Source: Petrosia ficiformis
Taxonomy: Eukaryota > Porifera > Demospongiae > Haplosclerida > Petrosiidae
Reading direction: 5' to 3'
Assembly (NCBI GenBank): GCA_947044365.1
Contig: OX345638.1
Span: 7,703,701 to 7,767,700, forward strand
DNA length: 64,000 nucleotides
The translations under genes and the position numbers were made by a program. Below the pieces are notes generated by a model. That model did not search any database. It was not told the DNA's origin and was given only the letters and a program-made list of their open reading frames with translations. Positions 31,640 to 44,646 of this stretch are shown here, piece by piece. The first letter of the stretch is position 1. The number at the start of each line of letters is the position of its first letter.

Positions 31640-33936
31640 AATATATTAATGATGAGTGGTCTGTGAAACATGTTTGGAATTATGAACAGCTGATGGAAAA
31701 CAAGATGGAGATTCAGAAAAGTTTAATTCATCATATTGTTGATGATAGACTACAGGAGGGAACACTTGTGACTGATTTGATTGATTCTATCAAATCATCA
31801 TCTTCTATACCACATCAACTAGTTAGTAAACCAGTGATCAATATTGTGTTAATATATTATTGTGTTATTTGTATCAGGAGACACAGAGAATATTGGAGAA
31901 GAAGATATTTTATCAATTTTCAGAAGATAGACTACATCAGGAAGTTAGTTCATTATATATTACTAGTAACTATATGGGGGCGAATATTCTAACGATCATG
32001 TTTGTAATAAATTCTCTAGAAGCAACTTCAAATAGCTCAACAGGAACTCCGAATGTTACAGAAGGATGCTGGAAAGAAACTCCATGACAACGAAATTGAG
32101 ATATGGAGACAAAGTTTAGAGTTGATGACAGAGAAAAAGAGATGTACTGATCTTGAATCAGAGTTACTATCTGTACAGGGTATTGCTGATAAGAGAAGTA
32201 CATCCATACATCAATTGAGACACGAGCTTGAAGTAAAATCAAAAGAATACATGAAAAATGTCCATCAATATGAAATGAAGATTCAGGAAGTTAACAAACA
32301 GCTGAAGAATACAAAGAAGCAAGAACAGAGAAAAGAGGAAGAGCTATTACAAGTTCATCTGGACTTACGGGGAAAGGATGAGGCACTTAAAGAGATGAAG
32401 AAAAGAGAAATTTCACTACAACGTAAAGTGGAGAAACTAAAGCAAGGTACACTCTAAATGAATACATCAAATTTAAATATTTATACAACTTTTATATTAG
32501 ATTGGGAATTAAAGCTGTCTGCCAAAGAGCTGGATATAAGTCACAAACATCAACAGTTATCATTACTGAGTAATAAACTTGAACAAAGCGAAGAGAAAAT
32601 TAAATTGCTGGAATCAAATGTGACAAAACTAAACCAAATGATTGAAAAATGGAAGAAAGGTAACTGATTAGATGATAATACACTAGTATAACTGTGGCTG
32701 TTGCTTCAGTCATTTTAAATAATGATAGAAATGTTATATTAGATAGCAAAATATTTTGTTTTGAATGTTCACTGCAATATCAACTTTAATGTTTGTACAT
32801 GCACACTTGTACATTTAAACATGGGATTAATATTTCCTGAATGTTGAGGCTGTGTTGCTCGATACTTTGATCTGTCCCATTTCTCTGTCAAGTGATGGGT
32901 AGAAACAGTAATAAGAATAAGAAGTAATGCAGTTTTGATGGTCAATCTAGATAAAAGCAACATTAATAAAAACATGTATGAACCTTCATTTTTGAAGAAG
33001 CTTCATAATTTCAAATGTACCTATCCAACCTTTGTCCCAGCCCTAATGTATGTGCATAATCATAATTCCATAATTTATATGTATATGATTCTCTAATGTG
33101 TATAATTCTATAATTATATTATAACTATCCATGCTTTGTGTTAGATTGTGAAATTGCTCAGCATGAACATCAAAAGCTGAATGATGAACTACAACTCAAT
33201 CAACAGAAAGTTAAACATCTTGAATCAAATATTATGAAACTCTACCAGACAGCGGAAATATGGAAGAAAGGTAATAGATAGATTGTCATATTTGTATTAT
33301 GGAGGTATTGTCCAAAAACAAATGATTCTTGTACTTATAATAGTACGTGATTGAAGTTCAATGACATGGTGTTGAAGGGCTCAACATTATATTCCTTTAA
33401 TTATGACATTATAGCTCCATATTCTCTGTAGTATCTATATATGTATTCATGTGAATGTTCATATGTATCATATAGTTTATATTTGTTTAGATAATTCTGA
33501 AGAATTTCACAGAATGGCAGTACCTGAGAAGAGTGAGCCTGAGGAACCTGAACAAATGGCACACAGTAGTGAGTTACTAATAATAGTGATGTATGTTATT
33601 ACGCTGTAATTATTTAATATTAAAGATCAACCATTGGAAGACCTGAAATGCTTGTGGAGTGACATCGTTAATGAGACTCAAGTAGTAAAGACTGAGTTAA
33701 GAAAGAAGGAAGAACGAATAACTCAAATAGAGAATGGTTAGTCAGATCACGTTGTAATTTATCATCGTATTTATTATAATTATTAGAAAATAAACAAGTG
33801 GTTGCTCTACAAACAGAATTGCAGGACGAAAAACCAAATATGATTGATTCAAAATCTCCTGATGTACATGAATATCAAGAAACCAAAATGTACAAAGATA
33901 AGGAAGTCCAGGTTAATTATCTGGTTCATCTTACTG
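31640..33936 (+). other. Gene C coiled-coil exons (second exon class)
   Basis: After the shared helical linker, C uses exons not found in A or B: 32020-32446 (KQLQIAQQELRMLQKDAGKK, long heptads), 32501-32659 (DWELKLSAKELDISHKHQQL), 33145-33270 (DCEIAQHEHQKLNDELQLNQ), 33491-33568, 33626-33736 and 33787-33936. The last five are 159, 126, 78, 111 and 150 nt, all phase 1-1. Gene D has these plus the A/B-type exons. Confidence 0.7.
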
Positions 33937-34084
33937 GTTAGTGCAAACTTCTGATAAATGTATTTGAATGATATGTTATAACACTTCTAGGAGGATTGTA
34001 TCTGATTTACTGTAACTAAGCCTGAGCATTGTATTACTGTAAATCAGATTGGAGGTACTATCAACTGACCTGTGTAATGTTGAG

Positions 34085-34345
34085 CAGCACATTAAGTAAC
34101 CACAGATAATCTATTATATAGATGTCTAGTTTCTTCATAAGCAACAAGCAGCTTTCTTCCTGCTGGTCTGTAGAGCTCAAGCACACATTATATTATGCGA
34201 TATCGCCATTGCTTGACCAATCCCCATGGATTGACACAACTCCTTAACTACATGTACAACACATGTGTTATCGTGATACAAGGATATAATTATATTTTAT
34301 GATGATGCAATCATAGGAATAGCCCTGCAGGCCATAATAATTGTA
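34085..34345. repeat. M1 MITE-like element, copy 3 (decayed)
   Basis: Shows weakened M1 blocks (cttgaccaatccccatgg, gatgcaatcataggaatagc, ccctgcaggccataata) inside the intron before the gene C ZU5 exon. Upstream, at 34000-34049, is an imperfect hairpin (ATCTGATTTAC / GTAAATCAGAT) also present near 54740-54790 in gene D. Confidence 0.5.
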
Positions 34346-34459
34346 TTCTTTTCATGGGATGTTTTTGTTATCTCAATAATATGTTATGATATTATAAATC
34401 GGATTTTGACACATCAAATTAAGCTTTTAAAATCATAATTATAAATATATGTCTTACAG

Positions 34460-35071
34460 ATCGCCTTTCTAGTGTTCATGTGGCTGCGCAGAAACAGTTT
34501 CTTATTCAAGGAAGTAAACGTCAGGTTTTTGATTGGGAGCAGTTTGGTTTTAAGATGCAGTTACAACAAGGAACACTCCACCAATCAGAAACATGTGAAG
34601 TAGCCGTGAAGGCTTTAGTTGGTGGTATGTTTCAATTCCCACCAAACACACAGCTCGTTAGTGCTACCTATGCAATATCATTTGCTGATGAGCTTCTTCA
34701 ACCTGTCACGTTAGAAATGCAACATTGTGTCCTATTGAAAAGTAAAGAACAGTTTAAATATCTCAGTTTTATGATAGCACAGATAGATGAATCAGCTCCA
34801 CCATACAAGTTCCAGTTAGTAAAAGGTGGGATGTTCAATATAGATAATCAATATGGTACGATAACACGTCAGAAATTCTGTTTGGTTGGTATTGGGAAGA
34901 CATCCAGTGATGATAGCTCAGATGATACTTCAAGTGAAGAAGATGATCCACCAAATGATGATGACACTTCATCAGATAATGAGCAAAATCTACCAAATAA
35001 TCAGACCAATATTACTAGTGATAATGAAACACACACAAATGATCAAACCAATGAATCTGATTCTGGAAGTG
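34460..35071 (+). other. Gene C ZU5 domain exon
   Basis: A 612-nt exon, open throughout. Segments: QFGFKMQLQQGTLHQSE, LVSATYAISFADELLQP, VTLEMQHCVLL, and last strand YGTITRQKFCLVGIG with F-C at 34876-34881. The tail is very acidic (SDDSSDDTSSEEDDPPNDDD). Five linker exons follow (35130-35929), all phase 1-1 with lengths 117, 81, 90, 90 and 99 nt. Confidence 0.7.
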
Positions 35072-36408
35072 GTTAGTATTCGTATTATACATAATCAGAT
35101 CATTGATCAATTGTTTTTAATTCCTTCAGTTCATGAAAACACGGATGCTGTTCATTATGATATCGAACATACCGATATTAACAACGTGACATTAACTGCA
35201 CCCACTGAACAAGACAAAGAAGTGGTTTTTGAAACACATCAAAATGGTAAGTCAATCACTTCATTCCATTGTGATAATTAAATAATTTCTTCTCTTCATT
35301 CTCAGATGAGGAAAGCCCCAGTGTTGGTTCAGATAATGAGATTAAAATGAAGTATCCTTACCCCTCTCTGGATTTACTGTATGAATGTATGTAATGAATA
35401 TTTTGTATTCGATATACTAAAACAATTTCACGTATTATTATAATGTTGTAGTTGATCGCAGGTTTCAAGATATGTACAGTACTAATAATGATGTATCTTG
35501 TGATGAAACTTCATTTGATATTGAAACACAAGAACAGAAATGTGAGGAATAATAATATTTTAATCACTTATTTGTTATTTCGTTCTCTGTAAATTTATTA
35601 TACTATTCATCTTCTATGAGTTTACTCATTTATTATAATTATAATTATTATGGTAATTAGATAATTTTCTGTTTTTCAGTCTCAAATGATGGAAGCCCCA
35701 TTAGTGTTGTTTCCGATATTGAGATTAAAATGAAGAATCCACACCCTTCTCTCCATTTACTAGACCCATGTATGTAAATAATGATGTTAATAGTATATTG
35801 GTATTTTTTTAGTATTTTTATTATTACCAGTAGCTGACATTCAATCAACTAACAAAGTTGAAACGGATAATGATCCTATTAGTGATACTGATGTTGAAAC
35901 ACAAACACATCACTCTATCTCGAAAGGCGGTATATATAATTATATTGTTACATAATGAAGTATTAAATACTATTTATATAGTACAAGTTCCTGATGACTC
36001 TGGTGTACCTGATAATATATACACTGGCAGAATATAATATGAGAGGACTGGAAGTAACAAATGGCTGATGATGTTTACAGTGGTGCAGAAAATAAAAGTT
36101 TTCTTAGAGGTAATTAATATGGTACATAGTGTCACATAGCCATACTCAACCTACTATGGAGGAGTCTGGCTACATAAGACTATATGTTGCATCTAGTACT
36201 GGAGGGGAGACAACTTCATACACCCTTGATTAAATGTAAAATTATCTCTTTTCTTTAGTTCATATCAACTGAACACCCCACTGCTATTAAAGATCAGATA
36301 GTTAGATTCTCATTCAAAGACAATAATACTGGCTATATTGAACTACTTCTCCAGGATTCAGTCATTTGTCATGGATGGTATATTGAACCACACATGGAAC
36401 CCCTCAAA

Positions 36409-37216
36409 GTAAATAATGAATGTTTGAAACCATTTCATGTCATGATGAATATTGTAAATAATTTAGTGAATCACTGTGAGTGTTACCACTAAAACAAGTT
36501 ATATAATTATTATTAAGATTAGGGTATAGTGTTTTGACCACATAGTTTATGTGTGATGCACAGGTAAGTCTCCTACAGCTGATTACATATCAAAATTGGT
36601 AGTGCTTGCATGCTATTATTTGGCGTCAGTTTATTCCCTAGTTACCGTGATTGCTGCCGTATATTGTGTGTTATCTAATTATGGTCAGGTGTGGGCAGGG
36701 CGGCTCGAAGAGTTTTCACAAAGACAACAAACGATTGGCAAGAAAAGAAGCTTTTTGTGGTCATGGACTAGGTAAAAATAGTCTCTGGAAGAGACAAATG
36801 ACTTTATATCTCCAGTTCTATCGCTCAGAGAGCTAAAATCTCTTCATGTCTCCCTCAAGTAAGTCCAAAAGTAGTCATAAATGGCAAGAGATCAAGAATA
36901 GAAGCACTGTTGGTGGTTAGATTTGATGCAAAAGATTTGGCAGATGAGCGATTGACCTCAGTGGCTCAGTGTAATACAGCAAGAAACAAGTGCCGAAGGA
37001 GCCGTGACTTTTTACAGTAAACTTTCATTGTTTGTTGTACAGTTTTATAAAAAAAAACTGCAGTTTGAGATGCAATGGAAAGAAGTATCTCATGAATAAT
37101 TAATAACAAACTGTATACAATAACCTTAAGCTGTACAATATCGTATAATTACAATTGTATTATATGTGTTGTACATATATATATATACCGTATACATATA
37201 ATTTCTATATTCTCAG
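36409..37216. other. Inflated UPA intron of gene C
   Basis: The matching intron is 55 nt in B and 53 nt in D. About 36480-37140 is extra and of unknown origin; it includes gtgtgggcagggcggctcg. No terminal repeats or coding signal recognised, and the short ORF at 36651-36836 has no support. Confidence 0.45.
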
Positions 37217-38159
37217 CTTATGAAGAGAGATGCTGATCTATTTGGATCAAGTGATCTTCCTATACCACCATCTTGTCTGATTACTATATGGGCTAAACTA
37301 TCCTGTGATTCTGAGGGACGTTTGAGACATCCAGTAACACTAACTGGAATAGATTGTAATACAAGGAAAATATATATCAGTAGATTCCTTGAAACATCCA
37401 CTACAGGTATATAATACATTATTATCATAAGTTAAAATCAACTGATTCTCCTACAATTAAAGAGTCTACTAGTGATCAAGTACAGGATAGTAATACAACA
37501 AATCATCCAATCACTACACCTCATACAGGTTAATACTATTAAGAGTTTCATGTACTGTATTAAATGTAATGTATATACTATTGTGAGTAACAGTACACTT
37601 CCATGTGTTATAGTACCATCATTCAGTTGCTATAGTCTAAATTAGTTATGTAGATACCTCTATACTAATAATATTTAAATGCTTTATTAACCCATGGAAT
37701 ACCATGGATTGATCCATCACGTTACATATACTGGAATCTAATGATATCTATAGTACATTACATGGACTCGTAGAAACATCACTACTGAGTATTAGCATTT
37801 TTGTACTCAATTGCATCTAAATCACATGAAGCCAGATTTAATTTAGTATGGAGACAGCTATATATTAGATTTAGGTCGAGCTCTGTGGTTTCCATAATTA
37901 AGTTAACTAGTCTAGCATTCCAATCCAGTTATCTGAAATTTTTATAACTTATAACAAAATAATGTCAACAAGTTATTTTAAGCCAGAAATTGAATTTATC
38001 CTTATGAAATAGCAACATACTCTACATTTGTTAGTGTACAGCCAACTGTGTATCCTACCTCACCTTAGAGTATAGTTGGCTTTACTCATAATTATATAAT
38101 TATATGTACATGTAATTATGTATTAAGCAATTGTATTTAATCTAATTATATTTACACAG

Positions 38160-38524
38160 GCACTGACAGATCTCATGTTGATACTAGTCAAGTTATAAGT
38201 TGTATTGAACTAGTAATGGAGAAGAATCATGCTAATCTTTGTCGATTATTTAAGAGCTCATTAAAAACCTTTGCTGAAGAACTACTACAAGCTGGTATAA
38301 TAACACGTGATATTGAGACAGACCCTACCAGTGACACTATTATTAACTGTTTCTTGTCTGGTTTTGCTTTCAAAAATGAAGTAGAAGAGATTGAGGAGTA
38401 TTGTGTGAGATTCTTCAATGCTTTTTATGAAACACGTGGTCCATATGTCGATGCAGCTAACAAGATCAAGAAATCCATACAAGAGTCAGTCAGAGATAAA
38501 CTGGGAATTCAGTTAAATGTGTAG
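38160..38524 (+). other. Gene C CARD-like exon (intact)
   Basis: Open from a TTTACACAG acceptor to TAG, with segments VISCIELVMEKNHANLCRLF, AEELLQAGIITRDIE and SGFAFKNEVEEIEEYCVRFF. Very close to the gene B exon, with nearly all differences as single substitutions and one codon fewer. Its preservation contrasts with the broken N-terminal half. Confidence 0.6.
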
Positions 38525-39644
38525 CATATATACCTGTTAGTTTAGTTCAGTATTACTCTACACTGATTGTAAATACAAAATAACTTGTTATTATTCCTCC
38601 TTTTTAAGACTGTAATTTTGGTATATAATTTATAATAAAAACTTTCTACAAATATAATAGTTATCTTAACTGCTGAGCCCCTTAGCGTGAGGCATATAGT
38701 TGTGCAGTACAGAGGCTGAATCTCAGCTATCGTACATATATATATATAATTATATATATATTCTGTCTGCATTCAGGAATTCAATCAACACAGCATTAAG
38801 TAGTTGTGGGCGTAATGAAACACGGAGTCACGAAAAACAAGACTTCTACACTTTTAGACACTCACCTTGCTGCTTTCCACCAATCAGAGCATGATTCGGG
38901 TATGTGGCTCTCTTATAAGGTCTTCTATTGAACACAAGTGACTATTGGAGTTAGAGGAAATCTAGGCAGACCTTACAACTGCAAATGAGGGGAGGGTTTG
39001 GTTAGCATAGGCGGATCAGCCACCTGTATATCTATGTAACTGTAGCATGGAATTACGAGGAGAAGAAGGCCAGATAGAGAGAGGAGACGTTTTCATCATG
39101 AAAATGTCGGTTTAGGGTGCTTTGAGCACTAGGGTGTTTCTTGAAGTCTTCATGAAGAGAGTTCTGATGTTAATGAAAATAATCTCCTTTGTTTGTTGTA
39201 TTTTACAAATAGTTTATTGAAGTAAGCTTAACATGTTCACTTTCTAAGCTAATTTACATACAATGTTGTGATAACATGATATTTATACTTCAAACATGTT
39301 TACTACCAACAAGAGTTGATTTATGGGGCCATGCAGGAGTCCACTTTATGTGCACAAGGGAAATCTGTATATATATGTATGCCTAGTAATAATTGTGAAA
39401 TAATGTACACACTCATGTATGGGTAAGAGTCTGAGCAAGTGATTTGGAATAGCTCTATCATTCTTGAAACAAAAACCATAACCTTCCGCCAATGCATCGC
39501 AGCATGGGTAATAATCACTGCATATATTATATTGAAACACATAAATGACTGACCTCTATTCAGACACAAACTCTATGAAATAGCACACTTGAACAGTTTA
39601 TCAATAAACTATTATAATCATTATAAAAAAAATTAAAGCAAAAC

Positions 39645-39990
39645 AAGATATATATAGAGAAAAAAGTATCCCTATGATTGCTTTGTGGTGTCCAGCATTC
39701 AGTAATCATGGCTAACTTTATGATGCCTGAAACACATCAGCCTATTATAGTTATTATTTTGATTATCTACTCTGTTTACCTTTTAAAGAACCTTGTAGAA
39801 CTTTAAGAATATATTTCAGGTAGAAAAGCTAGCTATTAGTTCCAGTTTCTACGTAAGCTACACTGCTTTCTTCCTGCTTGGAGCTTGAGCGCGCGTTCCT
39901 TTACGCGCCACGCCCATTAATTGACCGAGCCTATATATAGTTCGAACCCGTGGGAAAGCAATCATAGGGATGGCCCTACGGGCCATAAAA
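39645..39990. repeat. M1 MITE-like element, copy 4
   Basis: The most compact copy: left gatatatatagagaaaaaag then tatccctatgattgc; right ggaaagcaatcatagggat then ggccctacgggccataaaa. The paralogous site after gene B (around 25795) is uninterrupted, so this copy inserted after the duplication. Confidence 0.75.
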
Positions 39991-40182
39991 ATCTTTTAAG
40001 AGGACATAGGGATATCAAAACTGAAAAAGTACTGGAACAAGATTGAGATAACTTATCAACAATATTAAAACACAACTTCCACATAACAACATAATTTTGT
40101 TGCTAAAATACTATCTTGATCTTGTTCCAGTACTTTTTCAGTTTTGATATTCCTATATCCTCTACCTCTTTTAAACAAATGT
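39988..40182. repeat. Hairpin MITE, copy 2
   Basis: Second copy of the foldback element at 25801-25999, in the same position relative to the MCM7 pseudogene and directly abutting the right end of M1 copy 4. Confidence 0.7.
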
Positions 40183-40406
40183 GTTTTCATTATTCAGTAC
40201 AGTAAATGTACATACCAATCATAGGAATCTCTTGGGACAGTGTCTATTGAAATGAATTCCCTTATCTCCAGTTGTTCTACAATGCTCCATATCAAATGAA
40301 TTTCGTATATATAAAGACAACAACAAATAGCTTTTCAAACCAATTTCTAGAAACAGAACACGTGGCATACCATATGTATTCTTATTTTAAGGTGAGCATC
40401 TTTTAC

Positions 40407-40437
40407 CGCGCAAAATTTCCACTGTTGAGCTGATTGG
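40407..40437. promoter_or_regulatory. E2F-like site and inverted CCAAT box upstream of MCM7 copy 2
   Basis: TTTTACCGCGCAAAATT (the minus strand contains TTTTGCGCGG) with ATTGG at 40433-40437, at almost the same distance from the ATG as in copy 1. Conserved although the gene body is broken. Confidence 0.55.
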
Positions 40438-42054
40438 TCAACTGATACATAATTGTATTAATTCCACCCCAGAAAAAAACAAACCACTTGACTAAAGACA
40501 CTTGTAACTTTACTGTAGACTGTTTACTGAATACAGTTGATAGAGAAACAAGATCTAAAACATGCCATTGAAAGACTATACAGAAGAAAAAGGTAATTAA
40601 TTATCTATTAATGGACTAGCTAGATGAGCAGGTATTTATCATACATTATTATAAATATTATTTAATTTTAATTTCAGATAAAATCAAGAAGTTTATAACT
40701 GATTTTTATGCTGATAGTGATGAGGGAAAAGTGTTTACATATGCAGAACAACTGGTAAAGACTAATTATATGTATCTACTGGTTGCTATGGTAATAATTA
40801 TGCTGGTCACATGACCTCTATCCCTACAGGTTAATTTAGCTCATAGAGAACAGGTTGAACTGGTTATTGATATTGATGATGTTGAAGAGGTTAGTATTGT
40901 ATAATAGTATATCCATTATGTTACATGTATCTATCTATTTATCCATTCATTACTCTATCTATCTCAGTATGACAACGAGTTAGCAGAGAGTATCATACTC
41001 AACACACAAAGATATGTACAGATATTTTCTGAAGCTATTACAGAGCTTTTGCCTCTATACAAACAAAGAGATGTATGTTTGTGTGTGTATTATTTAGTAG
41101 AGCTGGGACGATAGTCAATATCAAATTTGTAGCTTTGTTAAGAAGAGTTTCGAAGGTTCACAAGTGTTTTTAATGTTGCTCTTGCCTGGATTGGCTATAG
41201 AAAGCCTCCAAATTGGATTATTGCTTAATAATGAGTACTAGTCTTGTTCCTATTGCTGTTTCTACTTGGATTTAGCTTTGATGAACTGAGAAATAAGTCA
41301 GCAACACAGCCTCAACTTCTAGTGGAACACAGCCATATTATTAACCACATGTTTACAGTGTACAAGTGTGCATGGTAGTGAAGCTTTGAAGGGAGAATTT
41401 AACTTCAAATATGTAGCAAACGGAACGAAGGTTCAAACATTCAAAGCTTTTTCCCAGCCCTATTATATAGTGTGTACATGTACATATAATTATTATTATA
41501 ATAGATTACAGCTAAAGATTCTTGGGATGTATATATTGAACATCGCTTGTTGCTACGGCAACAACATGGTAACCAATCCAATACAGATCCATGTAATATC
41601 TACCCTCCAGAACTAACACAAAGATTGTAAGTTACATGTATATACATGTATGTCAACAGATTAATCTATCTATTCATCCATTCATTTTAGTGAGATCTAT
41701 TTTAAACATAAAACAAGAGAAAAAGCTCTATCTGTTCGTCAGGTGAAAGCTGACAAGATTGGAAAACTAGTTAATGTGAGAGGTATCGTTACCAGGACAA
41801 CAGAGGTGAAACCTGTTATGATAGTAGCTACTTACACATGTGATCAATGTGGGGCTGAGTCCTATCAACCTGTGAGTATAGGAATGAGGATAAGAATAGA
41901 AATAGAGGGACATGTACATCATCATATACTGTGCATGTGTGTAGTGTGTCTAATGATTGCTATTTTACTATTCAGATTTCATCAGCAACATTCTTACCTC
42001 TTGTGATGTGTCCAAGTGTTGAGTGTCAACGTAACAAGTGAGTATGTGATAGGT

Positions 42055-42165
42055 TTGCATGTGATATTAGTACATGTACATGTGATCATATTAGCACATG
42101 TACATATCATCATATTAGTACATGTGCATATAATCATATTAGTACATGTACATATCATGTACATG
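42055..42165. repeat. 24-bp minisatellite, copy 2
   Basis: About four units of the CATATTAGTACATGTACATATCAT repeat, at the join where four MCM7 exons are missing. The matching array in copy 1 follows those exons. Confidence 0.75.
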
Positions 42166-42316
42166 TATATATTTATCTAGCTGATGATTTTTATGAAAAA
42201 TTGGCATCATCACTAGCTCCTGAAATATTTGGTCATGAGGATATTAAGAAAGCTCTTTTACTATTACTAGTGGGTGGAGTTGACTGTACACCTCATGGAA
42301 TGGAAATAAGAGGTGA

Positions 42317-42487
<171 letters not shown>

Positions 42488-43440
42488 TAATATCTTATCT
42501 TCTTTCAGGTCAGTACACTACAGATAGAGGTAGTTCAAGTGTAGGTCTTACAGCAGCTGTTATGAAAGATGCTATTACAGGAGACATGACACTAGGTGTG
42601 TTGTGGGTGTGTCTGTCTGGCTCTGTGTGTGATTATGTTATCACTTACTTTTTTAATTAGAGGAAGGAGCTTTAGATCTTGTTGATCAAAGTGCGTGCTG
42701 TTCATGAACTCATGGAATAACAGACGATCGCCAAGGTAACATTGATTAAGTAAAATAACCATTTATTATACTGTGTTATGATTAAAATTGACCAATCAGG
42801 TTGCTTAATATCAGGGAAATAAATCACTTTTACACAAAGTAGTCTTTCAGAGTTTGTACTTTGTTTAGAAGACACATCTTGTTTATGACTTTGATCGACT
42901 TACCAACAGACTTCAAATTATAAAAGACATGCTTTTTCTTAAAACCTTTCGGTTATAAAGTTATGAGAATTTTTACAACTCTTGACTGCTGTTTCCACTT
43001 TTCTCAGGATTTCTGGTAGCAAAAGAGCACATGGAAACACAACTCGTCTTCTTTAAAGCCTATTGAGTAATAGCTTCAAATCAAGTACAATTAAAATTAC
43101 TCTAGTATTGTAGAATGATGTGACCTTTTGATGCATTATTGTAGAGTTTATCAAGAAATTACTGTATTTTATACATACAGTGTAGAAAACACTTTCAGCA
43201 GCTACTGTAAAATATCAAACTCGTACATTGTATCAAGAAATGTAATGCAAAAGTACATGTATCTACATGTATGTAAATTAACCAATCTGATTGATCATGG
43301 TATAAGTCTGGTAATAATTGTAAGGTGATTTATACACCTAGGTATATAAATTACCTAACGATATTATAACCTATACTTGTTATACTGTACATATACACAA
43401 TGTACTTGTGCAACAAAATGTAATACATGTATATGTAATA

Positions 43441-44045
43441 CTATACTACATGTACATGTATTATGTAGTATAGTAATACTAATACATGTATTATGTAGTG
43501 TAGTAATACTAATACATGTATTATGTAGTATAGTAATACTAATACATGTATTATGTAGTATAGTAATACTAATACATGTATTATGTAGTATAGTAATACT
43601 AATACATGTATTATGTAGTATAGTAATACTAATACATGTATTATGTAGTATAGTAATACTAATACATGTATTATGTAGTATAGTAATACTAATACATGTA
43701 TTATGTAGTGTAGTAATACTAATACATGTATTATGTAGTATAGTAATACTAATACATGTATTATGTAGTGTAGTAATACTAATACATGTATTATGTAGTA
43801 TAGTAATACTAATACATGTATTATGTAGTATAGTAATGCTAATACATGTATTATGTAGTATAGTAATACTAATACATGTATTATGTAGTATAGTAATACT
43901 AATACATGTATTATAGTAATACTAATACATGTATTATGTAGTATAGTAATACTAATACATGTATTATGTAGTATAGTAATACTAATACATGTATTATGTA
44001 GTGCAGTAATACTAATACATGTATTAAATAGTATAGTAGTGCTAA
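43441..44045. repeat. 30-bp minisatellite, about 20 units
   Basis: Nearly perfect tandem copies of TAGTATAGTAATACTAATAC plus ATGTATTATG, with a few single-base variants (gtg for gta, atgct for atact) and one shortened unit near 43915. Long ORFs on both strands are artefacts because 30 is divisible by three. Confidence 0.95.
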
Positions 44046-44554
44046 TGCACATTTTTTGTCTTCTCTTATACAGGATGATATAATAACTACACTTAATACT
44101 AGAGTATCTATATTAGCAGATGCTTATGATTCTAGAGACCTCAGTAAGGTCACCTCACCTATAAATACCAAGAAGTACGAGGTAGCCATGACAACCACTG
44201 AAAGTACTGGTGAAATACCTAAGCTCTTCCTTTCGATACTGTTAGAAGTAAATCCCAACAGTCATGATTAGATTACACTATCGTAGACATCATTACATCA
44301 TAAATCTTCTCTCACTTCAACTTTTCTAGAGACCATACCTACAAATACGGAAAAGCAGCAAGTAAACATGGCAACAAGTTTTGAACTCAGACGATATGTT
44401 CGTACATTCTTCTATCTATTTAAAACAGTGTTAAATGTATGTCTTAAGTAATATCACTACTGCTATTAGTTTTCTATCTATTTATGTAAAATAGTGTTAT
44501 ACTCATGTATGTATCTACTATATATTAAGTTTATTATCACATTTTCATAACATG

Positions 44555-44574
44555 ATCACATGACATCATGTGAT
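44555..44574. promoter_or_regulatory. Conserved palindrome upstream of gene D
   Basis: ATCACATGACATCATGTGAT, identical to the element before gene B, 72 bp upstream of the gene D ATG. Next to it is a block cagagtacagggtggggctc shared with gene C. Confidence 0.5.
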
Positions 44575-44646
44575 ATCTTAGCAACCAGTGTTGACGCTTT
44601 GCAGAGTACAGGGTGGGGCTCGTTCGCTTCAGTTTCTTCTCTAATA

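Larger units (their letters stand above)
30265..38524 (+). pseudogene. Gene C: decayed Kelch-coiled coil-ZU5-UPA-CARD paralogue
   Basis: Collinear with B and D but broken. The first exon reads GCTGCTG|GTGAG where B and D have ATGGCTAC.G, so the ATG is gone. The Kelch exon (30415 on) runs from ...ILY straight into intron sequence at about 30662, deleting several blades. A TAA at 36035-36037 interrupts the first UPA exon (TAC in B). Remaining exons are well formed: 30798-30951, 31640-31821, 31878-31943, 32020-32446, 32501-32659, 33145-33270, 33491-33568, 33626-33736, 33787-33936, 34460-35071, 35130-35246, 35306-35386, 35452-35541, 35680-35769, 35831-35929, 35982-36109, 36259-36408, 37217-37406, 37463-37528, 38160-38524. 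The CARD-like exon is intact. Decay looks recent. Confidence 0.75.
38525..40561. other. Intergenic region C-MCM7 copy 2
   Basis: No gene. Starts like the region after gene B (cctgttagtttagttcag), then unrelated sequence to about 39400, a block shared with 25540-25760, an M1 copy (39645-39990), the hairpin MITE (39988-40182) and the MCM7-type promoter. Confidence 0.6.

Noticed and set aside
43441..44052. Long open frames on both strands (179 and 203 codons) with repeated VLCSIVILIH / VLVLLYYIIH units
   Set aside because: They are read through a 30-bp tandem repeat; the unit is divisible by three so any stop-free frame stays open. No coding signal.
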